The notes below the pieces were generated by a model, which saw only the letters and a list, made by a program, of their open reading frames with translations, searched no databases and was not told where the DNA came from. A stretch of 64,000 nucleotides of DNA from Myxocyprinus asiaticus (Eukaryota > Chordata > Actinopteri > Cypriniformes > Catostomidae). The DNA lies in assembly GCF_019703515.2 (NCBI RefSeq), contig NC_059388.1, positions 3,933,979 to 3,997,978 on the forward strand. Reading direction: 5' to 3'. Position 1 is the first letter of the stretch. Every line of letters begins with the position of its first letter. Shown here piece by piece: positions 44,780-56,721 of this stretch. The translations under genes were made by a program, and so were the position numbers.

Positions 44780-46984
44780 ACAGACATAAAACATTTAATA
44801 AACATTCAAATAATCTTATCTAGGCTAGCAGTATATTAAGTTATATGACCTTACAAAAATATAAAAAATATATACTGTGTATATATAGGCTGCAACTTTT
44901 ATGATCAACTTAATTAACGGCGCTCGTTATTTTACATAGAGAACGCCTATTTCCCAAAACAGCACTTAGATCACTCGTTATAAAGTAGAACTTAAATGTT
45001 TCGTTACTGGAGCTGTCCGGTCCGATGCTGAAACCTTGGCCAATATGTCCAGGAGTTTGTCTTCTCAACATGACAATAATTCGGAAATACTGACAAGTAT
45101 GGAAATGATATGTAACCTTGTCAAGACGCCGAAAGTTGATGATGATCACAGCGCTTAATGTGAATTATATGCACATTATGCAATGTGAATCATAATAAGG
45201 ATCTCTAATGTTGCCAAAAGTTTGTTTCTTTTGCTGGAAACTGAATGCACATGGTATTGTCATTTTTCTGTTTCAAAAAATGCATCACACATGTATTTAT
45301 TTTCCTAAATTAAGTGGTGTAGTACTTTTTGTCAGTTATTGCAAATTGTCTCTTCATTTACCTGTGCATTTGTCTTCTGGATTTTGGAAAATAATTATGT
45401 AACATTCTAAAATAATTTAATCACATTTTATGACTAAATATTAAGCCTAATATTTGGATATATATTGGCCTACCAACTCCATTGATAAAAGTGTCATTAA
45501 TTTGTTTAGGCTAATAAATTTATTATAATGTAACGCGGGGCTAAATAGACAATAAATTTAGTGCTAAAAAATGTCACTTTTTTTGTGCTTCAGTTCTTGA
45601 ACACAGTTTTCCCTTGGCACATCCAAAGCCTTATTTCTGGCTTTGGCTTTCCAATGATCCAAATATATCATTACAAGTTATTAAACGTTCCTTATTTTCT
45701 GATAAACTGTGAAAATGCGAGAAAGATACATTTAAGTTGCACTTGTGACTTTAGAGCAGCTCAAAGCCCTTGTTAATTTACAAAGTTTTTACTTTACTAC
45801 TTTGATGCTTTTTGGGAAACGCATCATAGAGATTAAGTACTACTTTAGCGATACTAATGTTCTACTTAGTGCCTCGGGAAACCCAACCATGGACAAATAA
45901 ATTAAATGAGACAAAAAAAGTTTCCAATTCGGGACTGGTCACCCTACTACATTATACATAATGCCTACCTACAAAGCAGTCAGCGCTTCAAACATCTGAG
46001 TTATGTAATAACCTGAAAAATGTATCGGCAATCTTTTTATAAACATTTTTAAAAGCCAGTGCATTCCACATACTGATCTGCTCTTCACTACAACATAAAT
46101 GCATCCGCTCCACGTGGTCCAGTGGGAAGGCGTGGCTTCGCCACACCTTTTGATGGAGATTTTGATAGCTGACAGCTAAATAAAACAGGCTGTGTGTCTA
46201 AGAAGTAGGCTAAGTCATTTTGCGTGCAGATGCGTGGGACATCAATAAAATAGGCTATTTCTAAAAACAGACAACTAATATTTCTCTGGCACACGTAGGT
46301 TGCAGAATCCATGCCTGCACAGAAGAATGATGGCACGAAGCCCTGTCTATAGACCTTTCCCTGACTAGAACGGTTTGTGTCACAGGCATTCCTTAGTCTG
46401 GTTGTTTGATGAGAGAGATATAATATGTAGTTGCAATAAAAGTTGAGCAGCAGTGGATAATTATTCTGTTGCAAGGCATTGAGGAATTGATGATGACACG
46501 GGTTGACCACTCAGTGGAAAGATGCATTTCAGGCCCACCCACATGTGCAAATCAAATATCTATCTATTTTCTACCGATTAACAATTTTGAAAAACAAACT
46601 ATTAAAACGTACATGGCTGTTCTAACTACCTGTAGCTTTGGTCTTCAACAGTCAACACCCGATCGCAATGCACCACATACTGGTGCAAACGAATAGCATC
46701 TGAGATTGTGCATCTGTACTCTGCTGCTTTTCCTGCAGTTCCCGGATATGGAACGTTGAATTTCCAACCGAATTTGAACCATTGAATTTGAGGAAGTGAA
46801 TTTTGTTAAGCGAAATAGAATTGGCTGAATTTTACCTGTCGAAAAATCTAAATGGTATTTTCAAATGAACTGAATATTTTGGAAATGAACTTTGGAAGGT
46901 GAATATTTATTGTTGACATTTTTTACAATGAAATTAATTGTGAAATGTTTCTAAATGAAATATATGCTTAAAAATACAACCATG
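44780..46984. other. Unassigned
   Basis: No gene recognised. 46127-46145 is a perfect small hairpin (GGCGTGGC-ttc-GCCACACC type). 46750-46960 is rich in TGAATTT-like repeats. 45937-45948 may be the right end of a TIR element. Confidence 0.4.
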
Positions 46985-46999
46985 TTAAATTTCAGCCTC

Positions 47000-47460
47000 C
47001 CAAAATGCAAGCACTGTAAATTCAACGCATTTAAATGCAAACACTGATAATGTGAGAGACTTGACATGGAGGCGAATGTAGAATCCATATGCAGGAAGTT
47101 TATAAAACACAGCAAACAAATCAAAAACACAGGGCAGAGATGTAATCGTTGAAGCAGGCAAAGTAGTCATTATCAAATAATCAGTCCAACCTGGCAAACA
47201 GAGCAAAACAGTAATCCAAAAATCAGTAATCCAATAAAGCAGGCACAATGGTCATAACAATAAGGCAATGAAACAGGCAATGGGAATAACGCTTGGTAAG
47301 GCAGTGAAACTGGCAATACTTCGCAAAGTAACAATGGAAAGCATGGCTATTTATGTAGTGCAAACAGGAAGTCACCATAGAAGAAACATTTCAAAGTTAG
47401 TATTCGGAAGAGGGCTTCCTCTGGCGGTCGGCTGAATGAATACCAGCCTCATTCATTACA
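47000..47460 (-). repeat. 3' LTR of a minus-strand gypsy element
   Basis: On minus, a polypurine tract (complement of GAACCCCCCGG, 47461-47471) is followed at 47460 by TGTAATGAATGAGGCTGG, the expected LTR start. A TATA-like ACATAAATAG occurs near 47350. The inner end near 47000 cannot be fixed because no 5' LTR is present for comparison. Confidence 0.65.
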
Positions 47461-47471
47461 GAACCCCCCGG

Positions 47472-48816
47472 GTTGGCAGCTACCCACGATCTCTCCTCTG
47501 GTCCGTAACCTTCCCAGTCCACCAGGTACTGCATCTGGCCCCCTCTACGACGAGGATGATCACTCTGACCATGTAAGCAGGTGATCCGTCGATCTCTAGT
47601 GGAGGAGGCCAGATGTCGGGTGGACCGGTTTCAATAATGACACATGAAAGGAAGGAGAGATGCGGTAGTTAGCAGGAATCTCCAATCGGTATGTTACATG
47701 ATTGATCTGTTTGAGAATTCTGAACGGACCAACATATCTGGGGCTGAGCTTCCTGCAGGGTAGCCGCAACTTGAGATCATGTGTAGATAACCAGACCTCT
47801 GAGGCTGGTAGTCGGGGTGGGGACACCTCTGTCGATAAGCTTGGATTTGTTGGACCCGGATGGCCCGCTGCAGACTGACATGTGCACTGTCCCACACCTG
47901 CTCGCTCTGCCTGATCCAATCATCCACCGCTGGCACCGAAGAGGGTTCACCTGACCAAAGGAATATAGGAGGTTGGTAGCCCAGCACACATTGAAAGGGA
48001 GTGAGTCCAGTGGAGGAGTGAGTGAGTGAGTTCTGAGCATATTCTGCCCATGAGAGGAAGTAGCTCCACATCTGTTGTTCACAACTGCAGTACGACCTGA
48101 GATATCTGCTGGTTCAGCCTCTCCACCTGTCCGTTTGCTTGAGGATGATAACCAGATGTGAGGCTGACATTGATGTTTAGCTGCTTGCAGAAGGCCTGCC
48201 AGACTCTGGAGGTAAACTGTGGTCCCCGATCAGACACTATGTGGAAGACGCCACTTCTGCACAGACACTATGCAGAAGACACCACTTCTGGCAAACCATA
48301 GATCCTGAAAACTTGGTGGAAGAGAGCATTAACGGTCTCCATGGCAGTGGGTAGACATTTCAAGGGGATTAGTCTGCATGACTTAGAGAAACAATCAATG
48401 ATAACAAAGATGGTAGTATACCCATTGGAGTTTGGCAGCTCTATGATAAAGTCAATGGACAGGTGGGACAAGGGTCTCTGAGGGATAGGCAGTGGCTGTA
48501 GAAGGCCAGCTGGCAGTTCTCTGGTTTTTGACTGTGCACAAACTTGACATGCTTTAACATATCATTATTGAGTGAAGGCCACCAAAATGAGTTACGTACC
48601 AGGCTAATCGTCCTCTGGATGCCAGGGTGTCCAGTGCTGAGGGAGGTATGGATCCATTGGATTGTTCTCTGGAATAGAGTGCATGGTACATACTGTTTTT
48701 TGGGGGGGGCATTCTGATGGTGCAGGGTCTGTCTGTTGGGCTCTTTTGATTTCTTCCATGATGTCCCAGCTTACGGGTGCAATGATGACTGAAGGTGGTG
48801 ATATGGATACATTTTG
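47472..48816 (-). pseudogene. Ty3/gypsy integrase with chromodomain-type tail
   Basis: Reading on minus from 48816: '..[20 protein letters not shown]', then a broken HHCC finger, '[19 protein letters not shown]' (Asp 1), '[19 protein letters not shown]', 'SDRGPQF'-type sequence near 48222-48240 (Asp 2), '[15 protein letters not shown]' near 48104-48130 (catalytic Glu intact), '[20 protein letters not shown]' and '[20 protein letters not shown]' at the C-terminus. A 30-bp tandem duplication (about 48232-48292, CAGACACTATG.. twice) breaks the frame. The protein would insert gypsy cDNA into chromosomes. The rest of pol is missing; the copy joins DIRS copy B at about 48816. Confidence 0.85.
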
Positions 48817-48826
48817 AGGTCCCGAG

Positions 48827-49640
48827 ATGTACCACGGGACACATTGCGTGGTCATCACGCCGGTCTGTCACCGTCTTTTCAGCCCTTGGACCGACCTCTC
48901 ATTTCTACGGGCAGGTGTTCCTTTAGAACTGGTCTCCAGGCGCATCGTGGTCACGACAGACGCCTCCAAAATGGGCTGGGGCACTGTTTGTAATGGGCAT
49001 GCAGCCGCCGGCCTCTGGACGGGTCCGCGACTGCATTGGCACATCAACTGCCTCGAGTTGTTGGCAATTCTGCTCGCCCTACGGAGGTTCCGGCCGTTGA
49101 TCCAGGGCAAGCACATGTTAGTTCGGACAGACAACACGGCAACGGCAGCATATGTCAACCGCCAAGGCAGTCTGAGCTCTCGTTGTATGTCACAACTCGT
49201 CCGCCGTCTCCTCCTCTGGATTCAGCAGCCCTTCAAGTCGCTGCGAGGCACTCACATCCCGGGCAACCTCAACACTACAGTGGACGCGCTGTCATGGCAG
49301 GTTACCCTCAGGGGAGAGTGGAGACTCCACCTTCAGGTGGTCCAGCTGATTTGGAGTCGATTCAGACGGGCACAGGTGGACCTGTTCACCTCCCAAGAAT
49401 CCTCCAACTGCCCGCACTGCCCGCACCCTCACCGAGGCTCCCCTCGGCATAGACGCGCTGGCACACAGCTGGCCCCCTGGCCTGTGCAAATATGTGTTTC
49501 CCCCAGTGATCCTGCTTGCATAGACCCTGTGCAAGGTCAGGGAGGACGAGGAGCAGGTCATCCTGGTAGCACCCTACTGGCCCACCCAGACGTGGTTCTC
49601 GGACCTCACGCTCCTCGCGACAGCTCCCCCCTGGCGAAGG
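48827..49640 (+). pseudogene. DIRS RNase H (copy B)
   Basis: 'LFSPWTDLSFLRAGVPLELV', 'VVTTDASKMGWGTV' (first catalytic Asp, Glu in copy A), 'HINCLELLAILLALRRF' (Glu), 'MLVRTDNTATAAYVNRQG' (Asp), 'WRLHLQVVQLIWSRF'. The frame is open to about 49410, then small deletions near 49415-49425 shift it. The RNase H active site is intact, but the enzyme lacks its RT. Confidence 0.85.
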
Positions 49641-49734
49641 ACCTTCTTTCGCAGGGATGGGGCACCCTCTGGCACCCATGACCAGACCTCTGGAATCTCC
49701 ATGTCTGGCCCCTGGATAGGACATGGAGACCTGA

Positions 49735-50508
49735 TGTTGCCGCCATAGCAGCACACCACGACACAGTCGACGGTAAGTCCTTAGGGAAGCACAACCTGAT
49801 CATCAGGTTCCTAAGAGGCGCCAGGGGGCTGAATCCTTCCAGACTGTGCCTCGTTCCCTCATGAGACCTCTCTGTAGTTCTTCAGGGTCTACAGAGAGCC
49901 CCCTTTGAGCCTTTGCAGTCAGCCGAGCTTAAGGCACTCTCCTTGAAGACTGCCCTCCTGACTGCGTTCACTTCCATCAAGAGGGTAGGTGACCTGCAAG
50001 CATTCTCTGTCAGCGAAACGTGCCTGGAGTTGCATGGGTTACTCTCATGTGATCCTGAGACCCCGACCGGGCTATGTGCCCAAGGTTCCCACTACCCCTT
50101 TTAGGGACCAGGTGGTGAACCTGCAAGTGCTGCCCCAGGAGGAGGCAGACCCAGCCCTGTCGTTGCTGTGTCCGGTGCGGGCTTTACGCATCTATTTGGA
50201 TCGCACGCAGAGCTTTAGAATCTCTCAGCAGCTCTTTGTCTGCTTTGGTGCACAGCGGAAAGGAAGTGCTGTCTCCAAGCAGAGACATAACTATGGCATA
50301 TCTCACCCAGGACATGCCGCCTCCGGTAGGGCTACGAGCCCATTCTACCAGGGGCGTAGCGGCTTCCTGGGCCCTGGCCAGGGGTGCCTCTCTAACAGAC
50401 ATTTGCAGTGCAGCGGGCTGGGCAACACCCAACACCTTTGTAAGGTTCTACAACCTCCGGGTGGAACCGGTTTCGTCCCAGGTAGTGGCACACAACACAA
50501 GTGGATAA
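49735..50508 (+). pseudogene. DIRS tyrosine recombinase (copy B), N-terminus deleted
   Basis: About 350 bp present in copy A (16380-16615) are missing, so the core-binding domain begins only at 'AAHHDTVDGKSLGKHNL'. It continues with 'LQSAELKALSLKTALLTAFT', 'SIKRVGDLQA' (first catalytic Arg), then in a new frame 'LRAHSTRGVAASWALARGAS' (His-x-x-Arg) and 'AAGWATPNTFVRFYNLRVEP' with the Tyr nucleophile. The catalytic part is therefore complete in residues but split over frames. Confidence 0.8.
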
Positions 50509-51235
50509 GCCCGGGATAGCCGGCCAGGTGTATCGCTTGCACATAGCGCCTTCCACCTCCTTTTGAGCTGAAGACGTGCACCATTAATTCCCAGTAGTGT
50601 TCACAAGTTTGTTCCCTGGTTGACTTCCTCCGAGCCCTGTGGCAGTCGAGTTTTCGGAGAGATTTGCTGCCGGCCCAGTACACATGCTAACTAAGAGTCC
50701 TGTTCTGGGGTAGGTGCTCCGCATGTGGTGGTTCCCTGTAAGGTTAACCCCATGCGATATATATCTTCCACTAATTAGTTTCCCTGTTGGCAAACTGCGT
50801 CTTCCTTGGGCAGAGCCCCTCTGCCCCAGTCTCCATGTTTGTAGTAACTCCTCCCCCATTGGGCAGGATCTACCTTGAAGTCTCTCCACATGGTTGGAAC
50901 GACCATGTGACGTATCCTTCCACTTAAATATCCCCCCCTCTCTTTGGGCGAGGCGTGGTCTCCTGAGACCTGGTGGCCCAGTCGGATAATCCCCCTTCTT
51001 TTTTAGGGAGTGGAAAAAACAGAAGGGAAAAAGAAGCCACGACTGGTTTAAGCCTGTCTCTATCTCTTGAGTAGTCGACTTGTCCCCAAAAAGGGCCGTT
51101 CGACACTCAAAACTATGTTGGGGGAGGTTACGTGTCGACCTGGTGTGCTGGCTATGAGGCACACAGTGGTCTGCCCACCACACACCACCAGTTCACGTAA
51201 CACAGTTCAGCCAATTGTGGCGTTTCGTATAGGGA

Positions 51236-51342
51236 CCCCTAGTGTCACTACATCGACACAACGTCGAGTGAGTGACAGATAGGGAACGTCATGGTTACTT
51301 GTGTAACCTCCGTTCCCTGATGGAGGGAACGAGACGTTGTGT
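51236..51342 (+). repeat. DIRS copy B internal complementary region
   Basis: Same structure as 17522-17630: the inverse of the left end to GGGAACG, then TCATGG, then the inverse of the right end. The centre GGAACGTCATGG gives the cleaner version of the circle junction. Confidence 0.8.
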
Positions 51343-51384
51343 CCCTCCTGCCACAACGCTGAACTACCCGCTGAAATGGCCGGA

Positions 51385-51613
51385 CCTTATATCGGCTCCT
51401 CAGCATAAAACCTGAATGAGTGGTTGCATACCAGCTCCTTTTATACCTGTATGTCCGGGGGAGTGGCATGCAAATACCACTCGCCAATTTTCATTGGCCT
51501 TTTATCAAAGACCAGAGGTGTCTCTGGCTCCCAAGTGTGACCCCTAGTATCACTACATCGACACAATGTCTCGTTCCCTCCATCAGGGAATGGAGGTTAC
51601 ACAAGTAACCATG
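51385..51613 (-). repeat. DIRS copy B right terminal repeat
   Basis: It matches 17670-17903 with few changes. It ends AGTAACCATG, followed by TCATTT instead of the GTT core seen for copy A. Confidence 0.8.
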
Positions 51614-52980
51614 TCATTTACTGTCTCTTTAAGGAAACCCTACATTTCTGTAAACAGCATCTGTGAATGAGCGAAAGTTAATGAGAGACACAAACGGCTT
51701 TATCTCATTTGTTTTATGCCTGATTGGAATAAATGTTTATTTTTTGTGTTTTTGATCAACAACTGACTGTAAAGAACAGAAAGAGTATAAAAAGAGACAT
51801 TATTCATTGACAAATATATTGCATGGATCTCGTCTTTGGACACACATTACTCGAAACGACTTTTACTCTCAACACGCAGTGAAAGGATCTTGCTGCTGAA
51901 TACTTCACCACTATACGTCACAATTCATTCACTGGTGAGTGAAATGTAAACATTTACCAGCCAGTTGCCAAATATATAAATTTTTTATCATATAGCACGA
52001 AATTTGGTTGTAAATGTGAGTGATTTTCTCTCATTGTAGTGGAGGGTGCAAAATAAAAATAAAAATAAAAACTTAATTGAAAAATAGATTTTTTTTGCAC
52101 AGCCCTAGTAGGGGCATGGGTGCTCTTGCTCCGGTGACTGAGCTTGGACCGTGCTTGCAGCTGAGTCATGTTCATCCATCTTCTTCTGCCAGTGATTGTT
52201 ATAATTTGTCTCAGGCACAGGTCAAGGTGCTGTGCGTTGTGGAAACTAATGAGATGTGATGTCTCTTCTCAGTGAACAATGACCAATTTGTGGCCAATTA
52301 TATTGTGTTAAAACGGATCTAATTGGTGGACTAAATAACATTTAACTTAAACTGCGTATCAGTGCAGTTCAACTGATTTATTAGTATCAAGACGAAAGAA
52401 AATGATCTGCAAAAATGTAACGAGTACTTTTCAAGTCTAAATAATATTGTAAAAAATTACAAAAAGTAAAAAAATTTCTTTGAAAATGTAATTGAAAAAA
52501 AAAATGAGTGCCCTTTTTTTATCCTTTCATCCCTGTCCCTGCTAAGGTCTGTGCACCTTACTGGTAATTGGTGTAGTATACATGCCATTTCCCTCACAAA
52601 ACATGTTTTGTGCCAAACCTGTTACATTCAAAATGGTTTTTGGTTGTGGCCCTAACTAGCAAAAATTATTCCGCCACACCATATTATTTACAATAATTAT
52701 TCTAGTGCTTTGTACGAAAACAGTAGGGAAAGGTGGAGGATTTGCAGACACAGTCATGTGTTTAGATTTGTGGAGTATTTTTTTTAATTGGGACTCTTGG
52801 GTATGACACTGTTGGCACCGTTTCCAGAGAATGAGCCACTAAAATATGCATGCCTAGAAGCCACAAAACGAAGTTTTTAATATCATGACGGTCTTAGGGA
52901 AAGTGATGTTGTGTTGCACAACATTATTTTAAGCTTGAGCACCAATACTGTAATACATATATTGATAGGTTTTAAGACTA
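51614..52980. other. Unassigned, possible upstream region of a host gene
   Basis: No coding frame. 'TTTACCAGCCAGTTGCCAAA' (51955) recurs as 'TTTACCAGCCAGTTAG' at 54955, both beside hAT-like phrases (GCACAGCCCTA at 52098), so small repeat fragments are present. Confidence 0.4.
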
Positions 52981-52996
52981 AGTCTGACGTCAGACT
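52981..52996. promoter_or_regulatory. CRE palindrome upstream of candidate exon
   Basis: AGTCTGACGTCAGACT is a perfect 16-bp palindrome centred on the full CREB/ATF site TGACGTCA (52985-52992). It lies about 615 bp before the candidate start codon and at the edge of a CpG-rich stretch (52985-53420). Function is inferred only from sequence. Confidence 0.45.
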
Positions 52997-53610
52997 GGAA
53001 GAACATGCGCTCTGAAGCATCCACCGGCGAGTGCTTCTCAAACGCGTCTCTTCAGGCGAGTGTCAGGAGGCGAGGGATTCGTCACATCGGAGAAAAGGTG
53101 CGCTTGTTAAGAGAAGAATCAAACCCCGGGAACGGCTCAGACTGAGGCGAAGATACAGACGCAACACACCGCCAACATCAGACGCGTCGTTTGGGACATT
53201 GATGATTTTGGGGATTTACAGCTATTACTGAAGTCATACTGGGAAACACAACAAGGATCATTTGACAGGCTATTAATAAAGAGATTTGTGGCAGTTTTTA
53301 GTGTTCAGCGCAGTTGTCCAAGTGAAGATCTGTTGGAGAGAATTGTGCTGCAACCCCCGGTCGCGCATCACTCGAGTTCGATCCACGCAACAGCTACAGA
53401 CAAACTGGAATTTCCGTCATTTTTTGCGATATGGGGTAACAGCTCTCAAGTATAATATTTTCCTGAAGTTGTCTTCTCCGAATTTTGAAAATAGGACGGA
53501 CTCCTCCATATTATCCGCGGAATCTGTGAAAGGAAGGGCGCAGCTGTGTTTTGAAGGTTTTTGTATGGCAAGAGGATGGAAATGTGGCGTGTGTGCTGAA
53601 GCCAGTCAGG

Positions 53611-53701
53611 ATGCTGATGTTGAGAGTTGCGTGGGCTCTAGCGGGAGCGGCTATCTGCTGTTTCCTCATTATCCTCATCCACTCGTGCTTCTTAAGAGAC
53701 G
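53611..53701 (+). CDS. Candidate first coding exon with signal peptide or anchor
   Basis: ATG at 53611 opens MLMLRVAWALAGAAICCFLI, then ILIHSCFLRDG, 30 codons plus one base, and stops at GTAAAT (53702), a fair splice donor (phase 1). The short basic start plus about 17 hydrophobic residues is a signal peptide or type II membrane anchor. The 0.6 kb upstream is CpG-rich, has no TE match and could be a 5' UTR with upstream ATGs. The in-frame part upstream of the ATG is open, so an earlier start is not excluded. The gene family is not recognised. No second exon is seen in the window. Confidence 0.45.
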
Positions 53702-55690
53702 GTAAATGTTTTTCATTATTCATACTGGACCTTTAGGATGATTTGATAGGAGATATTGCAGATTTAATCTCTGTGATGGTTGTTTTCAGAATTTGCAATC
53801 ATACCGTACTTTTACTGCAATATATAATGTATTTAGTGATAAATAAATAAATAAATAAAATGGTTTTTAACCCATTTAGGATATAAGATTCATGCAAACC
53901 TGGTTTTACTCTTATTTGTTGATACGCTTCTTATTTATTTTCAAAAGAGGAAAAATGTGTTACGGATGAAGCATTAGTTCAGATGGTGATGGTGCTGTTC
54001 TGTGAGTTGAGTGATTTACGGTTGGGTTCTTCAATAGATGGCACTACAATCTATCTTATGGTTAAAGCTGAGGTTAAAAAGTGACAATTTGCTCCCATTA
54101 TATCTTGAATGAAGCAGATAGCTATAATTTTGATATTTATAATGCCTTATAATACACTTTAAAATGCAATATAATATTACATAAACAATTATAACCACAA
54201 TTGTATGCTAAATTATAATACATTTGTATTTATGGTTTCACCTTTAAATAACATAATACAATAAAACAATTAACACATGATTTGACATATACAATAGGGG
54301 GTTGATTGTGTGTTTTAAAATGTTATAGTCATGTATCATAGCCATGTAAGGTATAACTATGAATTGATAAGTATAATATATTGTAAAGTATTATATAACT
54401 GCATTATAACTGTGGTTACAATAATTCACAAGAACATACAACTGATTTTGAGATGTATTATGAGGCAATAGGAATGCATTATAGTGTATTAAATAACTTA
54501 ATAATTCAGGGTTTAAAATATTTTTATAAAGCTATTTTAACACATTATAAAGGTATAATAGTGCCTTGTAATACACATTGTTATGTATTATAGTAAAAAA
54601 TAAAGCGTTACTCTGAATTATTTTTATACAGTTATTTTAATTCACTATAGTACATTATAATACACATTGCAATGCATCACAAATGTTCATAATAATGTTT
54701 TCCAAAGTTATAACACATTATGATACTTACCTATTCATGGGCACACATTTAAGGAGTATAATGCATTTAAACACATGATAACACATTAATTTAGGTGTTG
54801 GTCATGTGTTATTATGCACTATATACTCTATAAAGGCACTTACTCGATGTAAAAATGTTTAGCCAGGGACCCTAGAAATTTATACTTTATGTGGTGGCAG
54901 GGTCCGAAATTAACTTTTTAGCCCACCAGCCAAGGTGGCTGGTAGATGAAAATATTTACCAGCCAGTTAGATTTCTTATCGACCATTTTTATTATGATAT
55001 TTTATTTATTTATTTTATTTCATTTTACATGCTTTTTTAAAGAATTGTATTGTTTTATTATTTATGAACTATTTAATTGCCAGTTAGTCCATTTAGAATT
55101 ATTTTTCAGATTATTAACTTATTACAACAAAACTTAATCTATATTTTAAACTACATGTTGTCATATGAACGACCAGTAAGTAACTCTCATGAGTCTCATG
55201 AGCCTTAAGTACACATGACACAGTAACAGATCTTGCTTTATTTGGAGTGAGTCACTTAATTCAGTCAGCTCCAACTGATTCATAAATATTTTTGATTCAC
55301 TGAAAAGAGCTAGCTCATAGATTTACTGCTAACTAGGGATGTCCTCATACCATTTTTTTAGAATGAGTGCCGATACTTCCTTTTCAGTACTCCCTGATAC
55401 TGATACCTGTTTTTTGTTTTATTTTTTCAGTTTTATTTTTTACAGTTTATTTCAATGTTATCATCAAAATTGTGTCTAAATTAGTTAATTTAATTAAAAC
55501 TTTAATCAAATGAAAATAGAAAATTAATTTTCAACATTTTTGTTTTTTTGTTGGTGTTATTCATAACCTCACAGCACAATCCAAAATACAACATTTGAGT
55601 TATTTTTGTCAAATAAAGTGCTGCATAACAGAGCATCACAGGTGTGAGATATTGCTTAAATATTATACAATCACTGTTGATTTATTATTA
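53702..55690. other. Intron-like AT-rich DNA with a TATAATACA-rich repeat
   Basis: About 54105-54790 is dominated by permutations of ATTATAATACA; a related block (GTGTTGCTCTGAATTTG..) is at 57610-57750. 54900-54970 (GGGTCCGAAATTAACTTTTT..) resembles hAT-type ends. No gene. Confidence 0.45.
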
Positions 55691-55694
55691 TTAT

Positions 55695-55729
<35 letters not shown>
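55691..55729. repeat. (AGT)n microsatellite
   Basis: Thirteen or so TAG/AGT triplets directly abut the piggyBac-type element. Confidence 0.95.
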
Positions 55730-55733
55730 TTAA

Positions 55734-56717
55734 CCCTTGTGCGTCAATTTGAAAAGTTACTCAGAGGTCCTTAGAGGACAAAAATGTCTGTGTCAAAAAA
55801 CTGCCATATTAATATTATATATTTTTTATGAGAAAAAAATAATGCAAATTATTTTCCATAAACTAAATGTTAAGGGGGAATTTTTTGGGGATTATCACAG
55901 TCTGGGATATGTCAATAATTAACAACATTGCACAAAAAATAATAATGCATCAAAATCAGTGTCAGATAAAAAAAAATAATAAAATAAAATAAAATCACAC
56001 TCAGTTCCTTAGAGGACAGAAATATCAGTTTAAAAAATCTGCCATAAAAATATTATATATTAATATTATTTTCCACTTTCACTGACTTTAACCAACATCA
56101 GTCCTGATCATAACTACCAAATATTCATTCATTTTCAGGATTTTAACCCTATAAATGCCAGTTTGTTTACATAATGCCATTGATGTTTTTACACACACAC
56201 ACACACACAAATTGCTCAATACACACATACAAAACACACTCTGACATCCATACCAACACACCCACACAATTTTAGCTGCATCATTTATTCAGTTGACCTG
56301 CAGTGCTCTATAATACAGCAAACAGAAAATAGGAAAAAAGCATGTATTTGCTCCATAGGCTAAACATGTGACAAAGGGTGCCATCTGGTGGAAAATATAA
56401 ATTTTTTGAAGCCACGGCTCCGGAATGAAAGCATAGAATAAAAGAATTCATGATTTTATGCTTTAATGGCACTGGGATCAAATATTGCGGTTTTAATGGG
56501 TTTCAATGAGGACATTTTTGTCCTTAAGGTCATGAGTGTAGCTATTTTGTGTACACAGTGTATTATAGATGTATTATAGGAACTGAGGTTGAAATATCAA
56601 AATTCCCCCAAAAATACACACCTTTGGCAAAATGTATGCCGTTGGCATTAACACAGCCAAAATGATCGAAAAAACAAAAATGAAAAAGACAAAAATATCC
56701 CAAAAGACGCATAAGGG
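55734..56717. mobile_element. Non-autonomous piggyBac-type element
   Basis: Flanked on both sides by TTAA (55730-55733 and 56718-56721), with inverted ends CCCTTGTGCGTC and the complement of CCCTTATGCGTC (11 of 12 match). The length is 984 bp. Internal repeats of CCTTAGAGGACA (near 55770 and 56007) and a related GAGGACATTTTTGTCC hairpin near 56508-56523 lie subterminally. There is no transposase. Confidence 0.85.
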
Positions 56718-56721
56718 TTAA

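Larger units (their letters stand above)
42553..45957. mobile_element. Possible older TIR element hosting the LTR element
   Basis: GTAGGGTGACCA at 42562-42573 and its complement TGGTCACCCTAC at about 45937-45948 form an inverted pair, flanked by CATAATG-like sequence on both sides (inverted). The DNA between 44780 and 45936 has no recognised transposase. If real, the LTR retrotransposon at 42825-44774 jumped into it. No target duplication is clear. Confidence 0.45.
48817..51613 (+). mobile_element. DIRS retrotransposon, copy B, 5'-truncated
   Basis: It begins at GTCCCGAGATG, matching 15466 of copy A, so the left repeat, gag and RT are absent. It has RNase H, tyrosine recombinase, ICR and right terminal repeat. 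The right end ..AAGTAACCATG lies at about 51613. Identity to copy A is high, implying the same subfamily. Confidence 0.85.

Noticed and set aside
46127..46145. Terminator or regulatory hairpin GGCGTGGCTTCGCCACACC
   Set aside because: Perfect small hairpin but isolated, with no gene or element end attached; likely chance.
53286..53705. 139-codon ORF over the candidate exon
   Set aside because: It is in a different frame from the hydrophobic leader and has no recognisable domains; the splice-donor model fits better.
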